Both the position numbers and the translations under genes were made by a program. The notes beneath the pieces were generated by a model. The model searched no databases and was not told the origin of the DNA. It saw nothing but the letters and a program-made list of their open reading frames with translations. This document shows, piece after piece, positions 35,909 through 43,473 of a stretch of 64,000 nt of DNA (the stretch's first letter is position 1; every line of letters begins with the position of its first letter). This stretch comes from Burkholderiales bacterium (lineage in GTDB: Bacteria; Pseudomonadota; Gammaproteobacteria; Burkholderiales; Burkholderiaceae_D): positions 23,921 through 87,920 of the forward strand of contig JACOUL010000044.1 of assembly GCA_016177875.1 (NCBI GenBank), read 5' to 3'.

Positions 35909-37350
35909 GATTTGTCTTGCATCCAGCTGATGAGTTTCGCGGGAATCCATACGGCCGCAGCGGCGAATGCCGTCACCAACCAGGTACGGTCAAATTCCAG
36001 CAGGAGCGGAATGGCATTAAATCCGATGATCCCCCACAGGAAGTATTTGGCGATTTTTTCGATATCGGTTTTCGGCGGCAGCTTGTCAGCCTTGATTTCT
36101 TTTCCGAACCAGGCGCGGATTTGGTCGGCCCCTACCGGCGTCGACCATGTCCAATTCAGCTCCTCGGGCGTCAACTCCGCGGCAAGGCGATTCTTGCCGC
36201 TTTCGAATTCAATCACGCGGGCCTTGTCGCCGGCTTGGACTTTCCAGTTGAAAGCGCCGGCGGCGGAAATGACTTCGGAGGTATATTCGTACAGCTTCTT
36301 ATAGGTTTGATTGCCGACGACTGCGGTCTCGCCGCGATTCCATTTGGGCCAATCGTCCATCACTTTGCCGCGTTGCCACCCTTCGTCGGTCTCGATCAAC
36401 CACAAGAAACCAGCGCGCGGGTTGTACATCAAGTACTCGGTCCACACCGAGCCTTCATCATCCTTGCTGCGCAAGGCGCCGATCATTTCGTATTGCGCGC
36501 CGCTGATGGTGGCCTTGGCACCGAGCTCCAGCGTAGTCTTCAGTTGTTCCATGCGCTCGGCCACGTCCAGCACTTGCAGGACATTGGTCGAGGCATCGAT
36601 TTGCGAACGGCAGCTGGGACAAACAATCTGGCGCGTGAGGCCGGGCACATAACCAACGCTGCTGCCACAAGACGGGCAGGACAGCGGCTGCACCTTGGCC
36701 TTCAATTCGCCGGCGCTGTCGCGCACGGTATCGTCGTCGCGCAAGAGCTGACACTTCATTTGCGCCAGGGTGACCGATTCACCGACATAGGCGGTTGGCT
36801 GCGGCGAATCGGAATAATCGAGCGTTAAGAAATATCTGCCGCAGCGCAGGTCGGCCAAGCGCGCTTGCCAACCCGGCCCGACCTTGAACGGCAATTCGCC
36901 CTGGCCGCCGATGCATTCCGCCTCGCGCACATCGGAAGCAATGAAGGTTCGGTCGAAAAATTTATAGAGGGTGCCGACGCGAACTTCACCAAATTGCGGC
37001 AAGCTGCCGCCGACCTTCTTTTCCAGCGTAAAGGTGTACTGTCCCGAAGCGTCGGACAGCCAAGCGCCGCTGCCGTCGCTGCGCATGACATACCACTCGT
37101 TCCACATGCCGGCCGGATAACGCAGCTGGATGCGACCGATGACCGTGAACTCTTGTCCGCCGTATGTTCCTGAAGTGCCGATCTGGATCGGCGAATAATC
37201 TTCCAAGACATCCGACATGCGCCCCATGTCTTTGACCTTGTCGGCATCTTTCAATACCGTGGTCTTGCAAAAGCCGCACACCGCCATGACGGAGGCGTGC
37301 GACTTGAATTCGACTGGAGCGCCGCAGCTCGGGCAGGAGACTTTCTGCAT
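35905..37350 (-). CDS. DUF4178 protein with two zinc ribbons
   Basis: The 481-aa protein carries two zinc-ribbon units, CPSCGAP..CGFCK near the N-terminus and CPSCGSS..CPSCRS at about 225-250. Each is followed by a DUF4178-type beta domain (YSPIQIGTSGTYGGQEFTVIGR; GAKATISGAQYEMIGAL). Two membrane helices lie at about 430-475. It appears to be a tandem duplication of a ribbon plus DUF4178 unit. It follows the SPFH gene by six bases. Its role is unknown, but the family recurs with DUF350, SPFH and spermidine-synthase genes. Confidence 0.82.
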   Translation of the reverse strand: MQKVSCPSCGAPVEFKSHASVMAVCGFCKTTVLKDADKVKDMGRMSDVLEDYSPIQIGTSGTYGGQEFTVIGRIQLRYPAGMWNEWYVMRSDGSGAWLSDASGQYTFTLEKKVGGSLPQFGEVRVGTLYKFFDRTFIASDVREAECIGGQGELPFKVGPGWQARLADLRCGRYFLTLDYSDSPQPTAYVGESVTLAQMKCQLLRDDDTVRDSAGELKAKVQPLSCPSCGSSVGYVPGLTRQIVCPSCRSQIDASTNVLQVLDVAERMEQLKTTLELGAKATISGAQYEMIGALRSKDDEGSVWTEYLMYNPRAGFLWLIETDEGWQRGKVMDDWPKWNRGETAVVGNQTYKKLYEYTSEVISAAGAFNWKVQAGDKARVIEFESGKNRLAAELTPEELNWTWSTPVGADQIRAWFGKEIKADKLPPKTDIEKIAKYFLWGIIGFNAIPLLLEFDRTWLVTAFAAAAVWIPAKLISWMQDKS

Positions 37351-37356
37351 GAAGGG

Positions 37357-38403
37357 TTAGCCGATTAGTTTTTGTAATACCTTCGCTTTAGCTTCGTCAT
37401 AGTCTGCTTGAGAAATCAGACCTTTGTCCAGCATAGTCTTCAATTTTTCCAGCTGCGCTTCGGGCGCGTCGCCCGCCGGTGCGGCGGGCGCTGCTGCGGC
37501 AGGAGCAGGCGCTTGCTGTTGCGGCGCCATGGCGCCGGTCAATGCCTGCGTCATCACCTGGCCCACGCCCACGCCGGCGGCGAGCCCTGCGCCGATGCCG
37601 GCCAGGCCGCCTTCGTTTTGCGCAGCCAGCGGAATCGCTTCGGCCGCCTGGAAGCGGGTAAAGCCGGCCATCTTATCGGCGCTCATGCCGCCTTTCATGC
37701 CGGCGCCGATGCGGGCGTCCAGAGCCTCTTGCAGTTCCGGCGGCAGGCTGACCGTGCCGACATTGAATTCATCCAGGCCGAGGCCGTATTTTTCAAATGC
37801 CGTGGCCAAGCCGCCCCGAACCTGCTGCGCCATCAGCATCTGGTTGGCGGCCATATCGAGGAAAGGCACGCCGGACGAGCCGAGCGAGCTGGCCATGGTT
37901 GCCAGCATGATGCCTTGCAACTGCACCTCGGCATCGTCGCGCGTATAGATTTCGCGCGTGCCGGACAACTCGGTGAAGACTTTGCGCGGATCGGCAACAC
38001 GGTACGAGAACATGCCGAAGGCGCGGATGCGCACCATGTCGAAGTCTTTGTCGCGTATCGTGATCGGCTGCGGCGTGCCCCACTTACGGCCGGTCTGGAC
38101 GCGCGTGGAAAAGAAATACACGTCCGACTTGAACGGCGAGTCGAACAGCTTGTCCCAGTTTTTCAAGTTGGTCAGCAAAGGCAGCGTTTGGGTGGTCAGC
38201 TTGTGCGTGCCGGGACCGAATACGTCGGCGATCTTGCCTTCGTTGACGAACACCGCCATTTGCGACTCACGCACGTTCAGAATGGCGCCGTTCTGGATTT
38301 CGAAATCCTGCATGGGATAACGCCAAGCGAGCACGCCTTCGGTATCTTCATTCCACTGCAGTACATCGATAAACTGCTTTTTGACGAAATTAAAAAGACC
38401 CAT
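37357..38403 (-). CDS. SPFH-domain protein with C-terminal SHOCT motif
   Basis: The 348-aa protein has an SPFH/band-7-like domain (about 25-230) of the virion-core-protein-like group. An Ala/Pro/Gln-rich linker and a C-terminal SHOCT bihelix (about 318-348: LEKLKTMLDKGLISQADYDE) follow. GAGAGGA precedes the ATG. SPFH proteins scaffold membrane microdomains; the SHOCT motif is thought to mediate oligomerisation. It lies between the DUF350 and DUF4178 genes and probably forms a membrane complex with them. Confidence 0.85.
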   Translation of the reverse strand: MGLFNFVKKQFIDVLQWNEDTEGVLAWRYPMQDFEIQNGAILNVRESQMAVFVNEGKIADVFGPGTHKLTTQTLPLLTNLKNWDKLFDSPFKSDVYFFSTRVQTGRKWGTPQPITIRDKDFDMVRIRAFGMFSYRVADPRKVFTELSGTREIYTRDDAEVQLQGIMLATMASSLGSSGVPFLDMAANQMLMAQQVRGGLATAFEKYGLGLDEFNVGTVSLPPELQEALDARIGAGMKGGMSADKMAGFTRFQAAEAIPLAAQNEGGLAGIGAGLAAGVGVGQVMTQALTGAMAPQQQAPAPAAAAPAAPAGDAPEAQLEKLKTMLDKGLISQADYDEAKAKVLQKLIG

Positions 38404-38424
38404 GATGTCCTCTCGGGATAAAAA

Positions 38425-38811
38425 TTAGGAAATGGCGGCGGCGTTCAGCGTGCCGACCGCCAATGCGATTGCGCCGAGCAAACCGCCGAAGGCGGCGTTA
38501 TTCGATTCGATGTGCTCTCTCGACATTGACAAGCAGCGCGTAAATACAAGAAAAGCGACCAGCTGCACCACCACCGCGCCCAGCGACCACATGGCAAAGC
38601 TTTGGTAATTCGAGGTATGCAAAATGCAAGAGGCCAAGGTTAGGCTGAAACCGATAATGGCGCCGCCGAGCGACAGCGCCGCCGCGGTATTGCCCTGACG
38701 AATCAGCAGCATTTCGTCGTACGGCGTGACCCAGGTGTAGATGAGGAAAAACACCGTCAGGAACACGCCGGACATCAGAAGGTAAATAATGTAATTGGCA
38801 AAAGCTTGCAA
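38425..38811 (-). CDS. DUF350 integral membrane protein
   Basis: The 128-aa protein has four predicted membrane helices (about 7-27, 44-64, 72-92, 105-125) with SLGGAIIGFSLTLASCI, matching a DUF350 unit. It is the first gene of a three- or four-gene minus-strand operon divergent from the spermidine-synthase-like gene. Function is unknown; a membrane-stress role for such clusters is inferred from the literature on Psp-like systems. Confidence 0.82.
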   Translation of the reverse strand: MQAFANYIIYLLMSGVFLTVFFLIYTWVTPYDEMLLIRQGNTAAALSLGGAIIGFSLTLASCILHTSNYQSFAMWSLGAVVVQLVAFLVFTRCLSMSREHIESNNAAFGGLLGAIALAVGTLNAAAIS

Positions 38812-38942
38812 AGTACTCTCCCCATAATGAATTGAGATGGGCGCTACGCTGGATTGATCATATACTAATCCAAAAAATTGCCCAACCGACAGTCTGCCGC
38901 ATCAAATTGTTAGCGGCATTGCACAAACCGCTTCCCCAATCG

Positions 38943-40454
38943 ATGACCAAACGCCTCCTCATCTTATCTGTTTTCGTTGTCGCCTCCTGCGGCCTGGCTT
39001 ATGAATTGATTGCCGGCGCTATGTCGAGTTATTTGCTGGGCGACTCGGTTTTTCAGTTTTCGACCATCATCGGCTGCTACTTGTTTGCCATGGGTGTGGG
39101 TGCCCACGTTTCCAAATACGTGAAGGATGAAGACGTGCTGGCGCGCTTCATCGACATCGAATTGGCGGTCGGCCTGGTCGGCGGCGTCTCGGCTGCCATC
39201 CTGTTTACCACCTATGCCTGGGCCGGCGCGCCGTTTCGCGCCATGCTCTACGTGCTGGTGTTTCTGATCGGCGCTTTTGTCGGCATGGAGATTCCCTTGG
39301 TGATGCGCGCTTTAAATGCGCGGCAAACCGCCTTTTCCGAATTGGTCAGCAAAGTCTTGACCTTTGATTATCTCGGCGCCTTAGCGGTATCGGTATTGTT
39401 TCCCTTGGTGCTGGCGCCGCAACTCGGCTTGGTACGCACCGCCTTTTTATTCGGCATGCTCAACGTCGGCGTCGGCTTGTGGACGATCTATGCCTTCCGC
39501 GGCGAATTGCTGCACTTGAGCGGGCGCATTTTGCGGGCAAGCTTCGTCATGTTCGTGCTGGCCTTCGGCTTCATCACTTCCGATCGCCTGGTGCAGTGGG
39601 GCGAGCAAGCCATGTTCGGGGAAAACATCGTCTACTCGACTTCCACCCCGTATCAACGCCTGGTGATCACGAAATGGAAAGACGATCTGCGCCTGTACAT
39701 CAATGGCAATCTGCAATTTTCTTCGCGCGACGAATACCGCTATCACGAAGCGCTGGTCCATCCCGCGCTGGAAGCCTTGCCTTGGGCACGTTCGGTGTTG
39801 ATCCTCGGCGGCGGCGACGGCTTGGCGCTGCGCGAAGTGCTGCGTTATCCGAACGTCGAACATGTGACGCTGGTCGACCTCGACCCCGCCATGACGAAGG
39901 CATTTGCCACGCGCGCAGATTTGGTGGCGCTCAATAAAAATGCATTAAACGACAAGCGCGTCACCGTCATCAATACCGATGCCGCGATTTGGCTGCAAAA
40001 CAACGATCAGATGTTCGACGCCGCCATCGTCGACTTCCCCGATCCCTCCAGCTTTGCGCTCGGTAAGCTGTATTCGGTGCCTTTCTACGGCACGCTCAAA
40101 CGCCATGTCGCCGCCAACGGCTTGATCGCGGTGCAATCGACCTCGCCTTTCTTCGCGCCGCATGCCTACTGGTCGATCGACGCGACGCTGCGCGAAGCCG
40201 GCATGCAAACCTTTCCGTATCACTTGTATGTGCCATCGTTCGGCGAATGGGGTTTTGTGCTCGCCTCGCCGCAAAATAAATACGCACCGCCGACGCAATA
40301 CCGCTTGCCTATGCGCTACTTGAATGCCCAAACCACGCAAGCCATGTTCGCCTTTCCGCCCGACATGCAGCGCCTCGAGATGGAACCCAATCGCTTGAAC
40401 AGCCAATCGTTGGTGCATTACTTTGAAAAAGACTGGCGGCGCTACGTAAAGTGA
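38943..40454 (+). CDS. Membrane-anchored spermidine-synthase-like protein
   Basis: The 503-aa protein has an N-terminal block of about seven membrane helices (residues 1-215). A cytosolic polyamine aminopropyltransferase domain follows, with ILGGGDGLALREVL, TLVDLDPAMT and the catalytic-region motif DFPDPSSFALGKLYS. Soluble SpeE is about half this size. The start MTKRLLILSVF was chosen because it begins the first helix. The FAD oxidoreductase gene overlaps its stop. No speD is nearby, so it may modify something other than putrescine. Confidence 0.85.
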   Translation: MTKRLLILSVFVVASCGLAYELIAGAMSSYLLGDSVFQFSTIIGCYLFAMGVGAHVSKYVKDEDVLARFIDIELAVGLVGGVSAAILFTTYAWAGAPFRAMLYVLVFLIGAFVGMEIPLVMRALNARQTAFSELVSKVLTFDYLGALAVSVLFPLVLAPQLGLVRTAFLFGMLNVGVGLWTIYAFRGELLHLSGRILRASFVMFVLAFGFITSDRLVQWGEQAMFGENIVYSTSTPYQRLVITKWKDDLRLYINGNLQFSSRDEYRYHEALVHPALEALPWARSVLILGGGDGLALREVLRYPNVEHVTLVDLDPAMTKAFATRADLVALNKNALNDKRVTVINTDAAIWLQNNDQMFDAAIVDFPDPSSFALGKLYSVPFYGTLKRHVAANGLIAVQSTSPFFAPHAYWSIDATLREAGMQTFPYHLYVPSFGEWGFVLASPQNKYAPPTQYRLPMRYLNAQTTQAMFAFPPDMQRLEMEPNRLNSQSLVHYFEKDWRRYVK

Positions 40455-42067
40455 TGGATAGACGCAGTTTTTTAATCGGCGCAGGTGCCGCCGGCACGCT
40501 CGCCCTCGGCACCGCTGCCGGCTATTGGCGCTGGCAAGAAATCACGCCGCATATCTACACGCCCGGCCAAGCGGAAGGCCATTTCCTGCGCGACCGAAAA
40601 AGTCTTCCGGCCCCGAGCGAAGAGATCAACACCGATGTCGTCATTCTCGGCTCCGGCATTGCCGGCCTCACGGCCGCATGGAAACTCAATAAAGAAGGCC
40701 ATCGAAACTTTGTCGTCATCGATGGTCCGCAAGCCTACGGCAATGCCGCAGGCGGACGTTTCGGCGACCTGGCCTATCCGACCGGCGCGCATTATCTGCC
40801 GCTGCCCTCGATGGAATCCGTCCATGTGCGCGAACTTTTGCACGACCTTGGGATCATTCAAAAAAATCCCATGGCAAGACGACCGTACTACGACGAGCGC
40901 TGCATCCTCCATGCGCCCGAAGATCGCTTGCTGTACAAGGGCCGCTGGCAAGAGGGCATCATTCCGCGCGAAGGCGTGCAGCGCTGGGAAATTGAGCAGC
41001 AAGACCGTTTTTTTAAAGAGGTGGAACGCATCCGATCCTTGCGCGGCAGCGACGGCAAGCGTTTGTTCGCGATTCCGCTCGTGCTTTCCTCTGCCGATCC
41101 GGCCTGGCGCGCGCTTGATCGCCTCAGCTTCGAGGAGTGGCTGGCCCAACAAGGCTACAACGCCCCGACGCTCCTCTGGCACATCAACTATTGCTGCCGC
41201 GACGACTACGGCGCGGAATTCGATCAAGTGTCCGCCTGGGCCGGACTGCACTATTTTTGCAGCAGAGGCGGCGAAGCGGAAAACGCGCACGCGAGCGCCT
41301 GGCTTACCTGGCCGGGCGGTCTGGATGTCATAGCGAGCGGCATGAATAAAGCCGCGGGCAACCACCGCCGCACAGGCACCGCGATGTCGCTGCGCAAAAC
41401 CGCGAACGGCGTGGAGGCACTGTGCTTGGAACTGAACGCGAACGGCGTACGCAGCTTCACGGTAAAAGCGCGCCGAGCGATTTGCGCCATGCCCTTGTTC
41501 GTCGCCGCTCGCATCATTACCGATATGAGCGGGTTTGGCTTTGACGCGAAACGCGATCTACCGCCGTATGCGCCGTGGATGGTCGCGAATTTTCTGGTGA
41601 AAGAATTACCCGGAGAGAGGCCGCAAGCGCCGCTCTCCTGGGATAACGTGGTGTATCAAGGCAAAGGGCTCGGCTACGTGGTCTCCACCCACCAGGACAT
41701 TCGCGTCACGCCGCCGCGCGAAACGGTATTTACCGCTTATATCGCGTTGACTGGACAATCGCCGACGGAGGCGCGCCGCTGGCTCGTGGCCGCCGCACCC
41801 GATGAATTGCTCGATCTTGCCGCAAGCGACTTGACGGCGGCATACGGCATTCAGTTTGGCCGGTATGTGCAACGGGCCGATATCACCTTGCGCGGTCATG
41901 CCATGGCGATTCCGCACATCGGGTTTTTATCGACGAAAGGCATGCAAGCCTTACGCGATGCCGACGGCCCGCTCTTATTCGCTCATGCTGATTTATCGGG
42001 CTTGTCCGTATTCGAAGAAGCGGCGTGGTGGGGATATCAGGCGGCGCTCAAAGTACTGCGCGGTTAA
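40454..42067 (+). CDS. Tat-exported FAD-dependent oxidoreductase
   Basis: The 537-aa protein has a twin-arginine signal (DRRSFLIGAGAAG), a dinucleotide-binding motif ILGSGIAGLTAAWKLN at about 62-77, and an amine-oxidase-like layout. Its ATG shares one base with the stop of the aminopropyltransferase gene (TGATG). An oxidase paired with a polyamine-type synthase suggests that it oxidises an amine made by that enzyme, in the periplasm. This is inference. Confidence 0.82.
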   Translation: MDRRSFLIGAGAAGTLALGTAAGYWRWQEITPHIYTPGQAEGHFLRDRKSLPAPSEEINTDVVILGSGIAGLTAAWKLNKEGHRNFVVIDGPQAYGNAAGGRFGDLAYPTGAHYLPLPSMESVHVRELLHDLGIIQKNPMARRPYYDERCILHAPEDRLLYKGRWQEGIIPREGVQRWEIEQQDRFFKEVERIRSLRGSDGKRLFAIPLVLSSADPAWRALDRLSFEEWLAQQGYNAPTLLWHINYCCRDDYGAEFDQVSAWAGLHYFCSRGGEAENAHASAWLTWPGGLDVIASGMNKAAGNHRRTGTAMSLRKTANGVEALCLELNANGVRSFTVKARRAICAMPLFVAARIITDMSGFGFDAKRDLPPYAPWMVANFLVKELPGERPQAPLSWDNVVYQGKGLGYVVSTHQDIRVTPPRETVFTAYIALTGQSPTEARRWLVAAAPDELLDLAASDLTAAYGIQFGRYVQRADITLRGHAMAIPHIGFLSTKGMQALRDADGPLLFAHADLSGLSVFEEAAWWGYQAALKVLRG

Positions 42068-42145
42068 ATGACCTTCGTTAGCCTTTATGCATCGCCTTCA
42101 ATGATTAAACATTGTGATTTACCCCTAATCGCGCATCGGGAATAG

Positions 42146-42172
42146 TTGCCCGTTAGAAATTTACGCTATACT
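42146..42172 (+). promoter_or_regulatory. Candidate sigma-70 promoter for the riboswitch transcript
   Basis: TATACT at 42167-42172 with TTGCCC at 42146-42151 (short, 15-base spacer) would start transcription near 42180, right at the aptamer. The -35 assignment is weak. Confidence 0.45.
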
Positions 42173-42180
42173 TTTCAAAT

Positions 42181-42270
42181 GTACCAAGCAAGGGCAAACC
42201 AGCCGAAAGACTGGGACGCAAAGCCTCCGGCCTACAGAGATTTTTTCCATGGTAGCGGGGTTGCCACAAG
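42181..42270 (+). promoter_or_regulatory. Cyclic di-GMP-I (GEMM-I) riboswitch
   Basis: Conserved GEMM-I blocks occur in order: AGGGCAAACC (42191-42200), a GAAA-tetraloop hairpin (42199-42214, CCAG/CTGG), GGGACGCAAAGCCTCCGGCCTA (42213-42234) and GGTAGCGGGGTTGCC (42251-42265), whose arms pair as the tetraloop-receptor hairpin. This layout closely matches the V. cholerae Vc2 aptamer. It lies 50 bases before the ATG of a small exported protein, followed by a PilZ gene. The downstream CCTTGCT (42293-42299), just ahead of the ribosome-binding site, is complementary to AGCAAGG (42187-42193) at the aptamer start. Confidence 0.93.
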
Positions 42271-42320
42271 AGGTTCTTCTCTCGGTGTCGCGCCTTGCTC
42301 AAATTTATAGGAGAACGAGC

Positions 42321-42617
42321 ATGCGGATGCGAACACTTCTTCTCGGGTTAATGATTCATCCATTCCTGGCCCACGCAAATTGCACTTCATACGACTCTGC
42401 AACAGGCACTCTGACGATACGGGCAGCCCCGGTGACGACTTCTTGTCCTACTGCTGTCATTGAAAAAAGCAGCGCGACAACGGAACAAGCGCGTAGCCAT
42501 GCGGCTGAGCGGCCGGCAGCAGTAAAGCTGCGAGAAATATCGAACCGGCGATACCATGCAGCTTACATCTCCGGCCAACCATCACGTACTTATTATGGTC
42601 AAAAAGGGACTCAATAA
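42321..42617 (+). CDS. Small exported protein under c-di-GMP riboswitch control
   Basis: The 98-aa protein has a signal peptide ending at about FLAHANC, followed by a short basic mature part with two cysteines. TAGGAG seven bases before the ATG at 42321 fixes the start; the longer frame runs through the riboswitch. I do not recognise a family. It is read from the same transcript as the PilZ protein, sharing one base (TAATG). Confidence 0.72.
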   Translation: MRMRTLLLGLMIHPFLAHANCTSYDSATGTLTIRAAPVTTSCPTAVIEKSSATTEQARSHAAERPAAVKLREISNRRYHAAYISGQPSRTYYGQKGTQ

Positions 42618-42985
42618 TGTCGGACATAACCACCTCAGCATCTGCACGCCCCGAAGATAAACGCGCATCGCCGCGCCGGCCCTTGCGCTGCCGCGTGAAA
42701 GTCATCGGACCGAAAGGCACATTGAATGGCGAAAGCTTCGATCTTTCGACAGGTGGCATTGGTGTAACGCTCGAAACTCAATTAGCGCTCGGCGACGTGT
42801 GCACGGTGATGTTTGCGCCATATAGAGACGGCAGCGTCAAATCCGTCACCGTTTCGGGAAAAGTGGCGTACTGCATGCTGAGCACTTCCGGCTTCAGGAC
42901 CGGCTTCCAATTCCAAAACGTCGCCGCTTCGACGACGACGATTCTTAACAGCCTGGTGACAAGCGCGAGTTCGATGCCGACTTGA
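42617..42985 (+). CDS. PilZ domain c-di-GMP receptor
   Basis: The 122-aa protein is a single PilZ domain. It has the RxxxR motif at Arg16-Arg20 and DLSTGG (Asp42, Ser44, Gly47), the residues that hold c-di-GMP, so binding should be intact. Its ATG overlaps the preceding stop by one base. It is followed by a hairpin terminator. Because a c-di-GMP riboswitch precedes the operon, the second messenger would control both its synthesis and its activity. Confidence 0.88.
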   Translation: MSDITTSASARPEDKRASPRRPLRCRVKVIGPKGTLNGESFDLSTGGIGVTLETQLALGDVCTVMFAPYRDGSVKSVTVSGKVAYCMLSTSGFRTGFQFQNVAASTTTILNSLVTSASSMPT

Positions 42986-43019
42986 GGGAAAGCGAGCGGG
43001 ACAAGAGGGCAAGGGGATA

Positions 43020-43050
43020 AGGCCGGCTATTGCATCAATGCCGGTCTCTT
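43020..43050 (+). terminator. Terminator after PilZ gene
   Basis: AGGCCGGC (43020-43027) pairs with GCCGGTCT (43040-43047), with an inner ATTG/CAAT, followed by CTTTCC. The 3' arm lies within the end of the convergent gene. Confidence 0.5.
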
Positions 43051-43350
43051 TCCAGCCTTGACTTCTTCCACAAACAATTTCGACTTTCGTCGAACGTCTT
43101 CCGGTGCGTTGGTAAACCACCAATCGAAGCTGACACTCATCTCGTCAACGCTATAGTCGGCTTGCGCGAGTTCTTGAATACAAACACGCTCCTCGCCTAT
43201 ATAACCGCCGCACTCGAAGCGATATTCGCCATTGCTTTCATAGACGATGACGACCGTGTATTCTTTACGATCGTCGATCCAAAAAGCAAGTAGGCTGCCT
43301 TTCTTGGCGTAGTGTTCTAGGTAGGTTAAAACGCTTGAGGGAATTTCCAA
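43027..43350 (-). CDS. Hypothetical protein
   Basis: The 107-aa predicted cytosolic protein is acidic with a central beta-rich part (EYTVVIVYESNGEYRFECGGY) and a charged C-terminal helix. No family is recognised. It starts at TTG with AGG about five bases upstream. It is convergent with the PilZ gene and shares the terminator hairpin. Confidence 0.55.
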   Translation of the reverse strand: MEIPSSVLTYLEHYAKKGSLLAFWIDDRKEYTVVIVYESNGEYRFECGGYIGEERVCIQELAQADYSVDEMSVSFDWWFTNAPEDVRRKSKLFVEEVKAGKRPALMQ

Positions 43351-43473
43351 GATGCCTAGTCGATTTCCGTTAGGGTTGATTAATATTACTTGCGGTTAGC
43401 ACGCTCTTGCGTAAGGCTGCCATGAAAGAAGGGGCATGGCAATATTGCCGAATGCAGCCGCTGCCCATTCCAG

